A DNA stretch of 64,000 nucleotides from NCBI GenBank assembly GCA_033002965.1, contig JAURVB010012601.1, positions 1-64,000 of the forward strand. Reading direction: 5' to 3'. Origin of the DNA: Piper betle. Lineage: Eukaryota > Streptophyta > Magnoliopsida > Piperales > Piperaceae. The notes beneath the pieces are model-generated. The model searched no databases and was not told the DNA's origin. It saw only the letters and a list, made by a program, of their open reading frames with translations. The translations under genes and the position numbers were made by a program. This document shows positions 34,007 to 47,718 of the stretch, one piece after another (within the stretch, counting starts at the first letter, position 1; every line of letters starts with the position of its first letter).

Positions 34007-36410
34007 GGACTCCGGTGTTTGCGGGGCGGTTTGGGTTGGAGATGGTCTAACGATTGTTTTGGGTCTGGTTTTTATGGGTTCGAGTGGATAAGGTTGAGGA
34101 TCTGATCCACGTGGCGAAGATCGAATGGAAGATATTTGTGGGTGTTTTCGGAATTTCGCTTCCCGACAACACCTCTTTACGCTTTTTGCGCTTTTTTGCT
34201 TCCCGACAACAAAATGTTCTCTGACATTTATGTCCTTATGGTGGATTATATATGCTAATCGGGTGTTTATCTAATGGGCTGCTTGTGTTATTTTGGTTAA
34301 TCAAATATTTTGTTGAACATTATATCAAAACATATTTTACAACAAATACAGTTTTGAGATTTGGGTTGGCTTCAATATAATTTTATTCAGATCATATATG
34401 TGATATAGTGTGTAAATTATATTTCTGATTGAATTGATTTGCTTGGATAGGATCAAATATTCTTACTAAAACAAGTATGAAATCTTAATATTATTTATAT
34501 GTTTGCATTTTAAATTATAATTTAATTTGAATTAGATACTTTAATGGTTCTATTAAAGAGATGTTTGAACAAAATAAAATTAGAACACGTGGCAAATTTA
34601 TCACAAATATTCCTTTATTATTATAATATAACAAAACAAAATTTCAATGAATTTGTTAATTTATATAACAAATGTCAAACATGGTATTGTATGTATTTTA
34701 TTAATATTTCATTTTTATATAAACTTGTATATTTATCAGATTTATTTAAGTTGATTGAAGTCATTTAAATCATTTGATCTTTCATCCAACCTCGTACCCA
34801 AACGCAATTTCGTTTATTTATTTATTTCCAGACTTTAATTGTTAGACATTTGATTCAAGTTCAAATTAAATTATCCCTAGAAATAATTCAGATTAAAGAC
34901 AATTAACTTAAAAATGATCAGTCATATATTCCCCAAGCCCACAAAAGCGTACTCCCTCCGCAGATTTGCTTTCCCAACTCCACCTCATTATCCTTAACTA
35001 AACTCATTAATGCTAATGAATCATATTATCATAGGCAGTCGAGTCTTTCTTGAACAGTGTTTTGTCTGTGCTTTGTAACAGTGATGGAACGGGGCAGGAG
35101 GCCCATCCCATTTGCATGTTAACATGTGAATTTGTGGTCCAATTAGATGGGCTTTCTTTCCTTCCTTTGTTGGCAGCAGTCCAAAGTCATTGTCTTCTTC
35201 TGGGCAACAAGTTGATCAAATCAGTACCCATCTTGGATTTGGGACCATCACACCAAATTAAAAGAAGCTTCCTCCTTTTTTTTAATTACCTTCTATGAAT
35301 AATTAGCTAAAGACATGCAAGAATATATATTAATAACATGCAAAATCAAGTTAAAAATATGGTCAATTATTTTTTTAAATAATGAGTATCTATTTCTTTA
35401 ACAAAAAAAATTATTTTTCTGATATAATAGCGGTTATATACAAATATTAAAAATAATTTTGATTTTATATTGAAAATAAGTAATAATTTTAATCAAATAG
35501 GTATTAATAAGTAAAATTTGACAATTAAATAATTTTTTTCAATTTTTCAAGTTGTATAATTAGGATAAAGTTATGCTTTAGGTTTTTTTCCCGCAGCAAA
35601 CTTTAATTTTAGTAATATGATTAATAGGTAAAATTTACTAATTTTTTAAAATTTCTTAATTTGGATAGAAATTATACTCATATAAGTTTTCCTAATAATA
35701 ATTATTATTAGCAGAAATATTCAATTAAATAATTATATATTAATGAGTCCATATAACTATTGTGCGCCAAAATTAAAATTATTTTGTTAAAAAGGAAGAT
35801 AGATTATAATGATCTGATTATATAGAGCGGTTGAGAGACATGCTTAAACGAAGTGAGGTTTAATATTCGGCATATAAGACCCAGACAAGAAATGGTATAA
35901 CAACACCTATTAGAGTTAGGTAGTTCAGTGATTCTTGCTAATGCTATCTATGTTATTTATTATATAATCTTATGCTGATTAGTCTTGCGAGAATGAACAC
36001 TTGTGCCAACTTGGGAGTGATTTCCCCCCTTCTTTATTTATAAATATGAAAGAAGATATCTACAATGGGCATAGTGAAATCATAGCATAAAAATTCAATT
36101 GATATGGCTCGTAATCATTTATATCCACTTTTCAATCTAACAAGTATATATTTCTTGTTTGATACTTAAAATTGATAAATATATGATATATGTTATTTTA
36201 AACTAATGATTTACTTGATTAGGAAGATTTATAGATACTCGAAATTTAATCATTAAATTTGTGAAAGCTATAGATTTAGTTTGTAGAGGGTCGTTTATAA
36301 AATTTAATTTGAAAAGTTATGACTCGAAGAGTTTTTTGAGTAAAAAAAGAGTTTTAAAATTGCGAGTGAAAATCAACCGAGTATATTAGAATCAATCGAT
36401 GGTGTCAATC
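34007..36410. other. AT-rich intergenic DNA
   Basis: Upstream region of the plastid-type gene, then AT-rich DNA. Open frames at 34544-34768 and 35050-35298 have no recognisable domain and biased composition. Diverged repeats of the GGTAAAATTTACTAAT type occur at 35480-35660. Nothing else is supported. Confidence 0.6.
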
Positions 36411-36417
36411 ATGTCAT

Positions 36418-36606
36418 CTAATTTTTCATATGAATGCCTACTTTGATGAGAATCGTGTTTAAGTTCTTTTGAGGGGCACTTGAGCTACAGATCATGGACA
36501 TTGAATTTGGCACTCTTTTAATTACAAGTACATTAGTACTCCAAATATATCCTGGAAAGTCCATGGCAGCCCATAAGAAAGTTAGAATGCAGAGAACCCA
36601 CATCAT
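36418..36606 (-). CDS. Possible small secreted peptide, 62 residues
   Basis: The minus strand has a good TATA box (CTATAAAAGG, 36676-36667), a ~60-nt leader and ATGATG at 36606. The first residues (MMWVLCILTFLWAAMDF) look like a signal peptide. The rest (VLVIKRVPNSMSMICSSS, then APQKNLNTILIKVG) has a faint resemblance to the beta-strand and cysteine pattern of plant S-protein homologues. The frame ends before the second half of such a domain, so it could be truncated. No family is firmly recognised. Either a real short gene or a pseudogene. Confidence 0.35.
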   Translation of the reverse strand: MMWVLCILTFLWAAMDFPGYIWSTNVLVIKRVPNSMSMICSSSAPQKNLNTILIKVGIHMKN

Positions 36607-36676
36607 CTTTGATTAAATAAAAGAGAAACGCTTCAATCTTGATAATTCTTTCACACAGATGGGTTGCCTTTTATAG

Positions 36677-39600
36677 TAGAGATTAAATGAAATATCAACG
36701 AACAATTTTTTTTATCTTCATGGTAATCAATATTATTCTTTTCGCAAAATATATAAAACAATTCAGGTTTTATCCAAATTTATACGAGGAAGGCCAAAAA
36801 TACTAATCAACAAAACAAAATCACCAGTAAAATTTATAAAGAAAATCACTAAAATAGGCGATTACATTTGTTTATAAAATCATTAAGGATTTTTCTTATA
36901 AACTTTCTGGGAAATTTTTTGATGTCAAAATTATTATTATTTTTTGACTCAAAAATATATATGATAGAAAATTGCAATAAATTAAATCTCATTCTTATTA
37001 TACTCACTAAATTCTTTCAGGTGACAAATGGGTACCTTTCTTCCAACAAAACGTGCATAGTTCAGTAGGAACCCCCTTGGTGGCAATGTGGCGCGGCTAA
37101 ATATCTTCCTTCTTCTGCACTGTAATTACCCATCCATTTGGAGATTGAAGGAAAATATAAGTTAAAAGCTTTTCCAAATTTTGTTTGGCTTAAACAAGTA
37201 TATGCGTGCCATTGATTGATAAGAAGTTTCCAGCAAGAAGAATCCACCGAAAGAAAATGAGGGCCTCACCTGAGTCGGGCTTGAGTTGGGCTTATCAAAT
37301 GGTTTGTCTCGAATGGAAAAGGAATGGGAGAATGTTGGACATTTCAGAGCTCTTCAAGAAACATTTGAAACGATACTAACATGGACAAAAAATGCTTGAT
37401 TAGCATCCACCCATGTGGTACAAGCATGGTCCAAGATCAATGTCTAGAGATTATAAGCTGCTTTGGAGCTAAACACCTGGTTCGTATCTTTGTAACCGCT
37501 TGTTGTCGGCTCATCGAACTTTTTACAACCTTTTTCAGAATACTACCATGTCTAGCATGTTCTCTTCTTTGATAGATAGCTCATGGATATTAGATTGTAC
37601 GAGTCTTGCCTGGGCAGTGTGTTAGTTCAAAAGACTCTTGAACACTATCACTGCCTACCCAGATTCTCTTCCACTTTCTTAAGATGTATGTTAAGCAATG
37701 CCTCTTATTTCATTGACGCAGATTAACCTATTCTTTATCCATTCTATCTCAAAATGAGTTCTAGTCATGTGATACACGCTCCAGAACAGTTCTTCAAAAG
37801 ATTGACAGAGATATTAGTGTCCTTTCCTTGAGATCAAAGAGCTTCTCTTTCTACTTTTCTGGTGGGAGAGGAAGGAAGATAAGTACCCCGTACATGTTAT
37901 CGTGTATATATGTTGGGTTAAAGACGAACGCAATTATTGTGAAACACCAAGGGTTTGATCCACATGCATTGTCTTCTCTCCCACTAACGTCAATGCACAA
38001 ACTCAGATATTGGCTTTCAATTCTACCAAGCATATGAATGCCATCACTCATTGTGAATCAAGGTGCAAATCTCAAAGTGATCTTCCCCATCTTTCACATT
38101 GCAAATTAGAACTAAATGTATATGAGAAAAGAAAAGGTAAGATCGCTGTGCACACAACACACTGCTGAGAAAATTACCATGTACAACTCGAGCGGTCGGT
38201 ACTTTGTGTTAGACTTGGTAAAGATTTAAGTAATGGCTGCTCACACAAGCCCTATGAAATCAGAATATACACAGTTGATTATCATTTTGATCAACTGTTT
38301 ATAAGCATAGGATGATTACAATACTTTATGATATAACAAAACATCGCAATGGAAACTCACATTTTGTCACAGTCGTAAGATAAAAAAACTAATTCCATGA
38401 ATGCTTTCTTCAACACAATTAGGTAGCTAGCTAGTTTCTAGTCGTCACTTCCTTGCCTTATTTCTGCAATGCAAAAACCAGACAACTTGAAGCAGATATG
38501 AATGTAGGCAGATAGCCTTCTCATCGTAGTAGACATCCAAGCATTATAAAATGGAATAATTGAAGAGCCTTGTATCATCATCTTGTCAAATATTGGATCA
38601 AGTTTCACCAACTCGGGAAAATGAAAGTGAGTCTGGACATGGTCTACAAATGTCGTCTTCACAAATTGGACTTGAATGCATGACGGGGACAGTTTTCGGT
38701 ACCGCATTGACATATGATACAGTTTGAAATTTTTGGGAAGATTGAGTTCAATCCTTGGCCAATCAGACAAATTAGTATGGCTTGTGAGCCCACAACACGC
38801 ATTTGACTTGAGTTGATAAGCCTCACCATGCCGAGAAAACTAAAAATATCAAAGGGTTTCTGTTCATTTTGGGCAAAAACGGAGGTGGAGGCGTTGAATC
38901 TTGGTGAGGCCATCGAGGCTAAGGTGGTCCTTCGAGGGCACCAAACGCCTCTGGTTGGCCGGAAGGGGGGATGCTTTCACGTGGTTCTTTGTTCTTCTAT
39001 GCTTGGGTTTCAATGGGATTGGATCTCCTGATTCCTACTTTCAACCATAATTTTAAATATCGTACTGTATTACCCACTTATACCTTTTTGTATTACTTAC
39101 CGCATACTATCTTCAAATTTCATACGATTTAACTTTTTGTATCATTTTAATTTATACTCAATTTTTTAAATCTGAAGTTTTCATGAAATTCAACTTTTTT
39201 GTTAAAATTTACAGTATTTTGAATGATATTTAATAAAATATTGATGATAAAATATATTTTTATGTTTAATAAACTATTTTATTTATATTTTAAAATCTAG
39301 TTCAACTTGGTTGAACTAAGTGTATCTTCTACTAGCTATAAATGTCGGTATGAAAACCTGATGCGGCATTTAAAACTATAATTATAACTACTTGGTCTTA
39401 TAATGGTAGTTAACAAAGTTTTTACATATAATATATATGATATCCAAAAATAATCGGAATTGTATTTCAGTGTGGATTAATTTGATTTGTTCGATGTACA
39501 AGCAATACGAAGTAATAATATGCCTCCAAAAATATTGACAAAAATGAAAAAAAATATTTATTTGGCTCAAATCTTTATTCATAAGTTATAATAAATAATT

Positions 39601-42600
39601 TGGTTCATTGTCGTGAATAGAGAATGTTGGGCCGAATCCCACCCGATTCAAAAGATTGATTGATACAAACTTATTTATTTTGATCATGTGCGGAACATAG
39701 ATAGATTTCATGTTTAGATGAGGTAAAAGCATGGCCCAATTGTAAATAAGAAAAAGAAAGAATGCTTAATCGTTAGGAAAATACGATCGTATATAATATT
39801 TATTTTAGGGTAAGAAGATCAATATTAGCTAGACAAATATATTATCGATAAATTTTAATTTTATATATAAACTCTCCTTAAATAATAAAATAGATTATAA
39901 TAATTTAATATCTTAAACATAAACCAATTAAATTGACTTTAAAGACAAATCATAATTGAATAGAAAATAAATTATAAAAATTTAATTTATTATTTTTTAT
40001 TATATTTTGATTGATTAAAAATATTATTTTTAATCAGAGGCCTTTATTGAGTTCCCTTTTAATTAATAAAAATAGACGTTCACTTATCATAAGGATGTTA
40101 AATTTTTATGTCTAGAAAAAACAAGTTAACTAGCTCACATGTTCATACCATGGGATGACTCTTGAAGATTGAATTAAATTGAATAAGATTTCTTACCTCA
40201 CAGTAGTATATCTATATATATATATATATTAATTTGGTTTGTTGCTTCAAATAATAAGTTTTATTGAATTCAAAAATTACGGCCAACAACACTCTTGCTT
40301 GTACGTGTGCACATTGAAAGTCGTGTCTCTCTCCCTTCTTCTTCCTTTTTTTGGTAAATATGTCAAAATCCATATAAATGGGAACTTCAAAGAATGCCTT
40401 CCTCCTACCGAACTTCATCAGGGGCATTTCCTCACATGAAAACATAGCAGAGCCGAAGAAGAACGGCAATCCATTGGAAGTTTAACACGACTCTCCCGAC
40501 TGTTTGATTGTACGTGTATTAAGATGCAAAATTCCATCCAAACAGATAGAAGGAATATTAATATATTATCTATCATCATATTGCGTGCCAAAATTGATTC
40601 AAACTTCACTTTTGGAGGAGAAGCAGATCATAAGCAGGTAGGATCATGCATGAGATCTCAAGCTTGTATACACATAAAAGAGGGCCATGTATGATATGAC
40701 CATAAAATATTCCTCAACATATTGTGTATAAAATTAGTTTAGAGCCATCCATATTTATTGGGATTTACATGAGTTTGACTTGCTTGGAATTTGTCAGGTT
40801 AGAAGTTATAACTATATGTCTAATAACTTCCAAGAACTGGGCAACTTAATTACTAGATGAAGGTCTTATATTAATTGCCAATCTTCTCAAGCTACTCCAT
40901 GATTAAATAATAATCTACGTCAATGAGCCTCTTCTACAGATTAGAACTAAGGTTGTCAATTAGATACATATACATACTTCTACTTGTTTCTGTTTCTGGG
41001 TATTTCTCAGGGCTGTCCTAGATATCATATATGGATTAAAGAAGTACAAACTGGGTACTTATCTTTATGTTCTTGTATTTAACAATGTCTACGTTAGAAG
41101 CTTTCCAAATCTTTCAGTTTTTACTCAACAAGAAGCCTCGTTTTCAGCTCATCTGACCTCTTAATTTACTTTTGTTATTCGTTATCCAGTGTGCTTGTGA
41201 GTTCTTTATTATTCTCTAGCTACTCTTATAACAACAAACAAATCTTTTCTAGCTGTACTTAGTATACAAGTGCATCATTCCACGGTAGTTGTATATGAAT
41301 AAATACATGCAGTTGTTTGTATGATTGACTTGCGAAGGTGTGATTAAACTAAAGAAGATGAATACCAGGGTGGATCCAGCATCCGTGTACACTCACGTGA
41401 TCAATAATGTTCTAAATTATAGTTGTTCATGACAAAACAATCTTATTTTCGCCAGAAAGTCATAGCAGTGGATTTATTTAGATTGATGAGCAGTGTTTTG
41501 TCAGCTGTTTTGTTTAATGAACTCAATCAAATGGCAGTGAAAATTGTCGGCTTCGTAGCTATTATATAAAGTCACATGAAACGTCGAAAAAAGTCCAATA
41601 TTACTTCACGGGGTATGTAATATTTCATGCACAATTTGTTCCCTTCTCCAGAAAAGTTCACATGTGTCATCTTTCACTAAATTTCCAGTTAGAGCATGTT
41701 GTCTATCATATTTCAAACACTTAACATTTTTTGATGATTATGCTGTTACTTTAAATTTATCTGGAATTTTTCTATGAGAATAATTAGTATTAGTTGCAGC
41801 TGATCCTCTTATATAAGTTAAACTTTAATATCAATTTTGGATTATGAGGATGATTGGACGATGAGCGTGGTTTTATCAGTAAAAAAATTACAGCCATGTA
41901 ACTTAAATGGGTGGCCAAATTTAAAAGATGTCTACATTCTCATATAAGCTGCAACTGATATGAAGCAAAATATCAGTTATTTGCTAAGCATCGCCTAGAC
42001 ATTAAAACTAATTTTATGTTTATTCACTAAACATCTAATGTTTATTTGTTGCTTATCCGTAAATAGAAATAACAAAATTTGTTGGCTTAGAATTAACTAA
42101 ATTCTAAAGAAAAATGTTGACAGCTGAGTGGCCATAATGGGTTAAGCATTTTCAATAAAAAAGAAAAAACTTGAGCATTTTAATGCTCGGAATACAAACA
42201 AGGTTTTATAATTAGATTAAGCATGTGATTATAATAACGTTAAATAAGCTAAAAGTAAAAAATTTTGTATTATTTTTCATGTAAAAAAGATTCTTAATCT
42301 AGCCGCCTAGCCTTTCATCTTTTCAAAATGATTAGTTTAAGTTAAAGATCTAATTTAAGTACCAAATTATGGATCTAAATTATTTCTTTAAAATAATGAA
42401 TCCAAATTAAAGATTTTAAATACTATTCCTAATAATATACTGAATATTATTTCCATAGATATTGGATATACGACTAACTTAAAAAATATCACGTGTAATC
42501 TCTATTTTGTAATCCAAATATAACATCTTTCTAGTAACAAATTTAAATCAAGCCTTGTTAACTTTTTTAAAAAATATTCATCCTTCTTTTTGTTCATTTC

Positions 42601-43200
42601 TTCATAAATTTATAAGGAGTTTCGTTTCTCTCCTAATAAAATAATTCTTGAACGTTGGCTAATACTGTTTCTTAATATTAAAATTGATAATCCTCAAATT
42701 TTTTAGTAGTTATAAAAATAATTAAATGAATTCATTAAGATTATCAATAACTTCTCTAAAAACATCATTAATTAAATGAAATTATTAGGATTATCTTAAA
42801 TTTTCATATCATCAACCGTACAAAATTATTTGTCTCTACAACACAATAACCTCTAAGATATATGTATGTATATATCGTAATAAAATTCTTAATTGGTTAA
42901 TACGAAAGTGCATGCTGTGTTTTTTTAGCCTGGCACGAAAGTGTATGATCGCGTGCATGTCATGTCTCCTGGCGCCATCCACAGCTGAGAGTAAAAAAAA
43001 TTTTTAGAAGGACGAAACAGACCAATTCGCCGTCACATGACACGGAGAACCTGTATCTAACCCCTGCCATGTTTTGGTGGTAACGAGGAAGGGAGAAGAT
43101 CTTGTTAAAACCGAGAAGCGTTGCCATTGACGTCGAAAAACCGATAAATTCTAAAACACCAGATAACCAGAATGACAGTCAAACTATACATGCGAATCCA
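36677..43200. other. Gene-poor AT-rich DNA
   Basis: About 6.5 kb without a supported gene. Short frames (37381-37572, 37828-38037, 38438-38770, 38659-38913, 38813-39031, 40212-40469) have no recognisable domain, no intron partners and shifting composition. The stretch at 38840-39030 is less AT-rich and may be a decayed coding remnant. 39846-40060 is one copy of a dispersed repeat (other copy 53645-53830). Confidence 0.55.
39846..40060. repeat. Dispersed AT-rich repeat, copy 1
   Basis: It aligns in the same orientation with 53645-53830: shared blocks are TATATATAAACT, AATAGTAAAATAGA-type, ATTATAATAATTTAAT and TTTTTTATTATATTTT, in order. No termini are identified. Confidence 0.5.
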
Positions 43201-43262
43201 CAATTTGTTCAATGATTTAATCTCTCCTCTTCTTCTTCCTCCTCCTCCTTCCCCTCCTTCCC

Positions 43263-43343
43263 TCTATAAAACTGAACTCTTCACAGCCTTGGGCATGGCT
43301 CAACAACAGAGTGCTCTGTGGTTGTTATAGCGTATTTATATTG
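43263..43343 (+). promoter_or_regulatory. Core promoter and leader of the K+ channel gene, with a possible uORF
   Basis: A CT-rich tract (43222-43262) is followed by the TATA box CTATAAAAC (43264-43272). A short frame MAQQQSALWLL-stop (43295-43330) starts 13 nt upstream of the channel ATG (43344) when measured from its stop. Whether it is transcribed depends on the exact start site, expected near 43295. Confidence 0.55.
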
Positions 43344-46300
43344 ATGGGGGAGAAGAAGCGGGCTGGGGTGTTGGGTGCAGTCTGCGGCCAACCGGAGGCG
43401 GACTTCTTCTCCAGAGATGGCAGCCAACACAGCTTCTCCTCCGGCCTCCTCCCATCACTCGGTGCACGGAGCAACCGCCGCGTCCAGCTCCGGCGATACG
43501 TCATCTCTCCATTCGACCGGAGATTGAGGTGAGCTAGCTGCATGCCTTTTAGCAATTGCTGTTACTATTTTTGATTGCGTAATTGGGTTTATAACTTGGG
43601 TTTTTAGCTCATCAATCCATTGTGGGTATGTTGGTATTTGAACAGGGCGTGGAGGACGTTTCTGATTCTGCTGGTTGGATACACCGCCTGGGTTTCTCCA
43701 TTCGAGTTTGGGTTTTTGCAGAGGCCACGATCGCCACTGTCCATCATCGATAATGTCGTCAATGGCTTCTTTGCTATAGACATAGTTCTCACCTTTTTCG
43801 TGGCCTACCTCGACAAGAAGACGTACCTCTTTGTCGACAACCCGAAGAAGATCGCTAAGAGGTACTTTGGGACATGGTTTGTTCTGGATGTGGCTTCGAC
43901 CATCCCCACCGAGCTTGCCCAGAAGATCATCCCTTCAAGCATTGGTTCCTATGGCTTCTTCCAAATGCTTCGGCTATGGCGTCTCCGAAGAGTCAGCGCC
44001 CTCTTTGCTAGGCAAGTTACTTCTAACTCTGATTCCAATTTCTAAATTTTGAGCCTCCGTTCTCATTCATTTGATGTTGCAAACACCAGGATAGAGAAGA
44101 ACAAAGATTACAATTACTTCTGGGTTAGATGTGCGAAGCTGATTTGTGTGAGTTATATTTGTACTTATTGTATATCCTGTTTGAGGAATGCTTTGTTTTT
44201 CTTTGTGTCTTCTGAGTTGTTTCAGATTTTTTGGTCAGGTAACACTCTTTGCAGTTCATTGTGCCGGATGCTTCTACTATCTTATTGCGGCAAGGTATCC
44301 TGATGCGAGCAAGACATGGATTGGGCTGGGCATGCCGAATTTCAAGAATAGGAGTGTGTGGACTAGATATGTTACAACTATGTACTGGTCGATTTCCACC
44401 CTCACCACTGTTGGATATGGCGATCTTCATCCAGCAAACACCAGGGAAATGCTGTTTGACATCTTTTACATGCTCTTCAACCTTGGATTGACGGCCTATC
44501 TCATCGGTAACATGACCAACTTGGTCGTCCATGGCACTAGTAAAACCAGGAAATTTGTAGGCTTCTCTAGCATTCATTTCTTTCTATTAGTTAATGCACA
44601 ATTTTGAAGGTAGTGTTGATCATTCTATGCACCGATATTTTCATCGCAGAGGGACACAATTCAAGCTGCTTCCAACTTTGCAATTAGAAATCGTCTACCA
44701 GGAGGACTTCAAGACCAGATGCTGGCACATTTGTGCTTGAAGTACAGAACAGATTCTGAAGGCTTGCAGCAGCAAGAAACATTGGATGCACTTCCAAAGG
44801 CAATCAGGTCTAGCATATCCCATTTCCTTTTCTACAGCCTTGTAGACAAGGTGTACCTGTTCAAAGGAGTTTCCAATGATCTTCTCTTCCAGCTTGTAAG
44901 TGCCCAGAAAATTCACACTCCATATCTGCCTATATTTTCTTGCAATTAGTATTGGATAAAAAATATGATTCAGATCAACTTTGTTGTCTCAGGTTTCTGA
45001 AATGAAAGCTGAGTACTTCCCTCCAAAAGAAGATGTCATTTTACAGAATGAAGCTCCCACAGATTTTTACATACTGGTGACTGGGGCAGTGGTAAACAAC
45101 TATAATCCAACCAAGTCCATTAAAAACTCTCAACATTAGTAACTGAGCAGCATCTTTGCTTCAAAAATTTAATACTTCTCTGATTCTCTGAATTGCAGGA
45201 TATCCTTCATGCAGGTGCAACAGACCAGGTAATTTTTGTGTCAGTGTAAGCTAAACATAATTAACTAGTCCTGCATATGTGATATATTTGGAATTGTGGA
45301 TGTCTTCTAGGTAATTCGGGAAATGGGCACAGGAAACATATTTGGGGAGATAGGAGTTCTATGCTACAGACCGCAATTATTCACTGTTCGAACCAAGCGA
45401 CTTTGCCAACTCCTTCGTTTGAACCGCACTTCCTTCCTCAACATTGTCCAAGCTAATGTAGGAGATGGTACTGTTATCATGAACAATCTCTTACAGGTTT
45501 GCATTAAAACTTCAGTAATGTTTTCATATCCTCAAAGTGATATGAATTTCATTTTATCTATTTGGTCATTTGGCGTCTTAATTTCTTTGCTACAAACCTT
45601 GTGGCCATGTAGCACTTAAAAGATATGAAAGACCCAATAATGGAAGGAGTGTTGGCAGAGACAGAGACCATGCTAGCCAGGGGAAGGATGGACCTCCCCC
45701 TTAGTCTCTGCTTTGCGGCAATAAGAGGAGACGATGTCTTGATGCATCAGTTGTTGAAACGTGGTCTGGACGCTAATGAATCAGATAGCAATGGCCGAAC
45801 TGCATTGGTATAGAACCAACACTATTTCTGCTATTCTTCCTTAATTCATTTTCACAATAAGAAGTAGTATTATCAAATTGCAGATACAGATGGAAGAGTA
45901 ATTTCTTTTTGTTGGTTTCTGTTCTTTGAACAGCATATTGCTGCTTCCAAAGGGAGTGAAAACTGTGTCCTCATTCTCCTTGACTACGGTGCTGAGCCCA
46001 ATAGCAGAGGTGGGTTTCTCGGTGTTCATTTATTAATTACATCATTGCTCCTTTTTATAAATAAAATTGATATGAAGACAGTTACTGTATGTACCAGCAA
46101 TAACCCATTATTCTGTGAAAATCCTTAATATGTAATTAATACATAACTAGTTAATCTATTTCTGATCTTTAATCTTGTCCTTGATAATTGATATGAGCTG
46201 TTATATATGGTTCCATGTGATCCGCCGACCTGCATTTCTTTCTGCCCGTGACTCACCAGATGAAGTGTTGAAAGTTGAAACCGCCCAACAAACTGTTTTT

Positions 46301-47718
46301 GTTTTATATCTCTCTGTTTTGCTTTAACACCAGATATTCTGTAGGGAAGCCTGAATCTAACGCTGTTAACTTTTTCAGTTTGTTACATCTCAACTATTTA
46401 GTGTTTTTCTGTTTGTATTTGTCCATAACCTTTTTTTCAGTAGAACTGGTCGCCGTATATATATATATATATATTTCTTGGGAAAAGTTCAACTCATTGA
46501 AGCCAAATACTCTAAAAACTAAAGCTTTGAAAAGAGAAATAACAAAATAACCATAGATGTAGTTGACTTTGTTTTGTTTTCCCAAGATGTAGTTGACTTA
46601 TTAAGGTCAGTTATTAGTTATTGTTTCCTTTAAAGGAAAACCATTGACTTCTTTATGCTACAGTTGAGTATTCTTTCTCGTATAAAACTTCTGCAAGCAT
46701 GATGAATCAATTATCTACTCAATGTTGATTGTATCATTAGTCTCTAGCTATTTTACATTATCTTCAAATATCTTTCTATAGTTTAGTTCTTAGTTATACT
46801 CACGCCCCAATTTAAGTTGTGGCTATCATGTAATGCAGATTCTGAAGGAAATACTCCTCTATGGGAAGCATTGTTAGGGGGCACGATGTTGTGGCCAAGC
46901 TGCTACTAGACAACGGAGCCAACATCTCCTCCGGAGATGTCGGTAACTACGCCTGCACCGCGGCGGAGGAGAACAACCTAGATCTCCTCCGCAGCATTGT
47001 CAGCTATGGAGGCGATGTTACGCTCCCCCGGCTCAACGGCACCACCGCCCTCCACCTCGCCGTCTGCGAGGGCAATGTCGAGATGGTGAGGTTCCTACTA
47101 GAGCAAGGCGCAGACATAGACAAACCAGATATGCAAGGATGGACCTCTCGCACACTTGCTGACCAACAAGGACATGAAGAGATCAAAATTCTATTCCAAC
47201 CCAAGAAAGAAACAGATTTCCAGCCCTTCCTAGCAGCCCCAGGTTACCAAGTCTTTGGTAAGTTTAGAAGTGAACCAGCCATTAGGCGTTATTCCAGTGA
47301 TATCATCCCTGTCCATAGTGAGGGGCCATGGGGAACTGGCCTCCTCCACAATAGGCGCAAGGCCAACAACTTCCAAAACTCCTTGTTTGGTATTATGACT
47401 GCTGCCCATCCAAGCTTGACCAGTCCTATGTCAATCAGGGCAACCAGGTACCATGGAATGAGGGACAGCCCAATCAGGGTTACTATAAGCTGCATGGAGA
47501 GGGAGGAGATGGGGGCAAAGCTTGTCCTCCTGCCCTCCTCAATGGATGACCTTCTCCGGCTTGGTGCTAAGAAGTTTGGCATCCTACCCACAAAAGTTCT
47601 CACTCTGGATAGAGTTGAAGTGGATGGCATAGAGCTGATAAGAGATGGGGATCATTTGCTGCTTCTTAGAGATGAATGGAAGGGAAAGGAGGATGTAAAC
47701 GATGTGGATGGTGGATGA
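43344..47718 (+). CDS. AKT1: AKT1-type inward-rectifier Shaker K+ channel, 11 exons, one-base frameshift
   Basis: Plasma-membrane K+ uptake channel. Exons: 43344-43528, 43646-44011, 44090-44147, 44239-44556, 44650-44895, 44993-45091, 45199-45228, 45311-45496, 45613-45807, 45934-46009, 46839-47718. Features in order are the N-terminal [15 protein letters not shown]1-S4 (S4 [16 protein letters not shown]) and the selectivity filter TTVGYGD (about residue 260). Then come the C-linker, the cyclic-nucleotide-binding fold ([14 protein letters not shown]), ankyrin repeats (about 530-700) and the KHA domain ([10 protein letters not shown]...). Expected length is about 879 residues. The exons sum to 2639 nt, one short of a whole number of codons: a G-run of five at 46877-46881 shifts the frame within the ankyrin repeats (LLGG to HDVV). 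Intron 2 has a GC donor (AG|GCAAGT). The frameshift is either a real null allele or an assembly error. It may be an AKT1 or a pollen-type paralogue (AKT5/6). Confidence 0.93.

Noticed and set aside
38438..39031. Overlapping frames resembling a decayed coding remnant
   Set aside because: No motif is firm enough to name a family. Kept only as a note in the intergenic entry.
46861..47718. Separate gene starting at the ATG at 46861
   Set aside because: It is the last exon of the K+ channel in the shifted frame. The upstream part of the same exon ([15 protein letters not shown]) shows it belongs to the channel.
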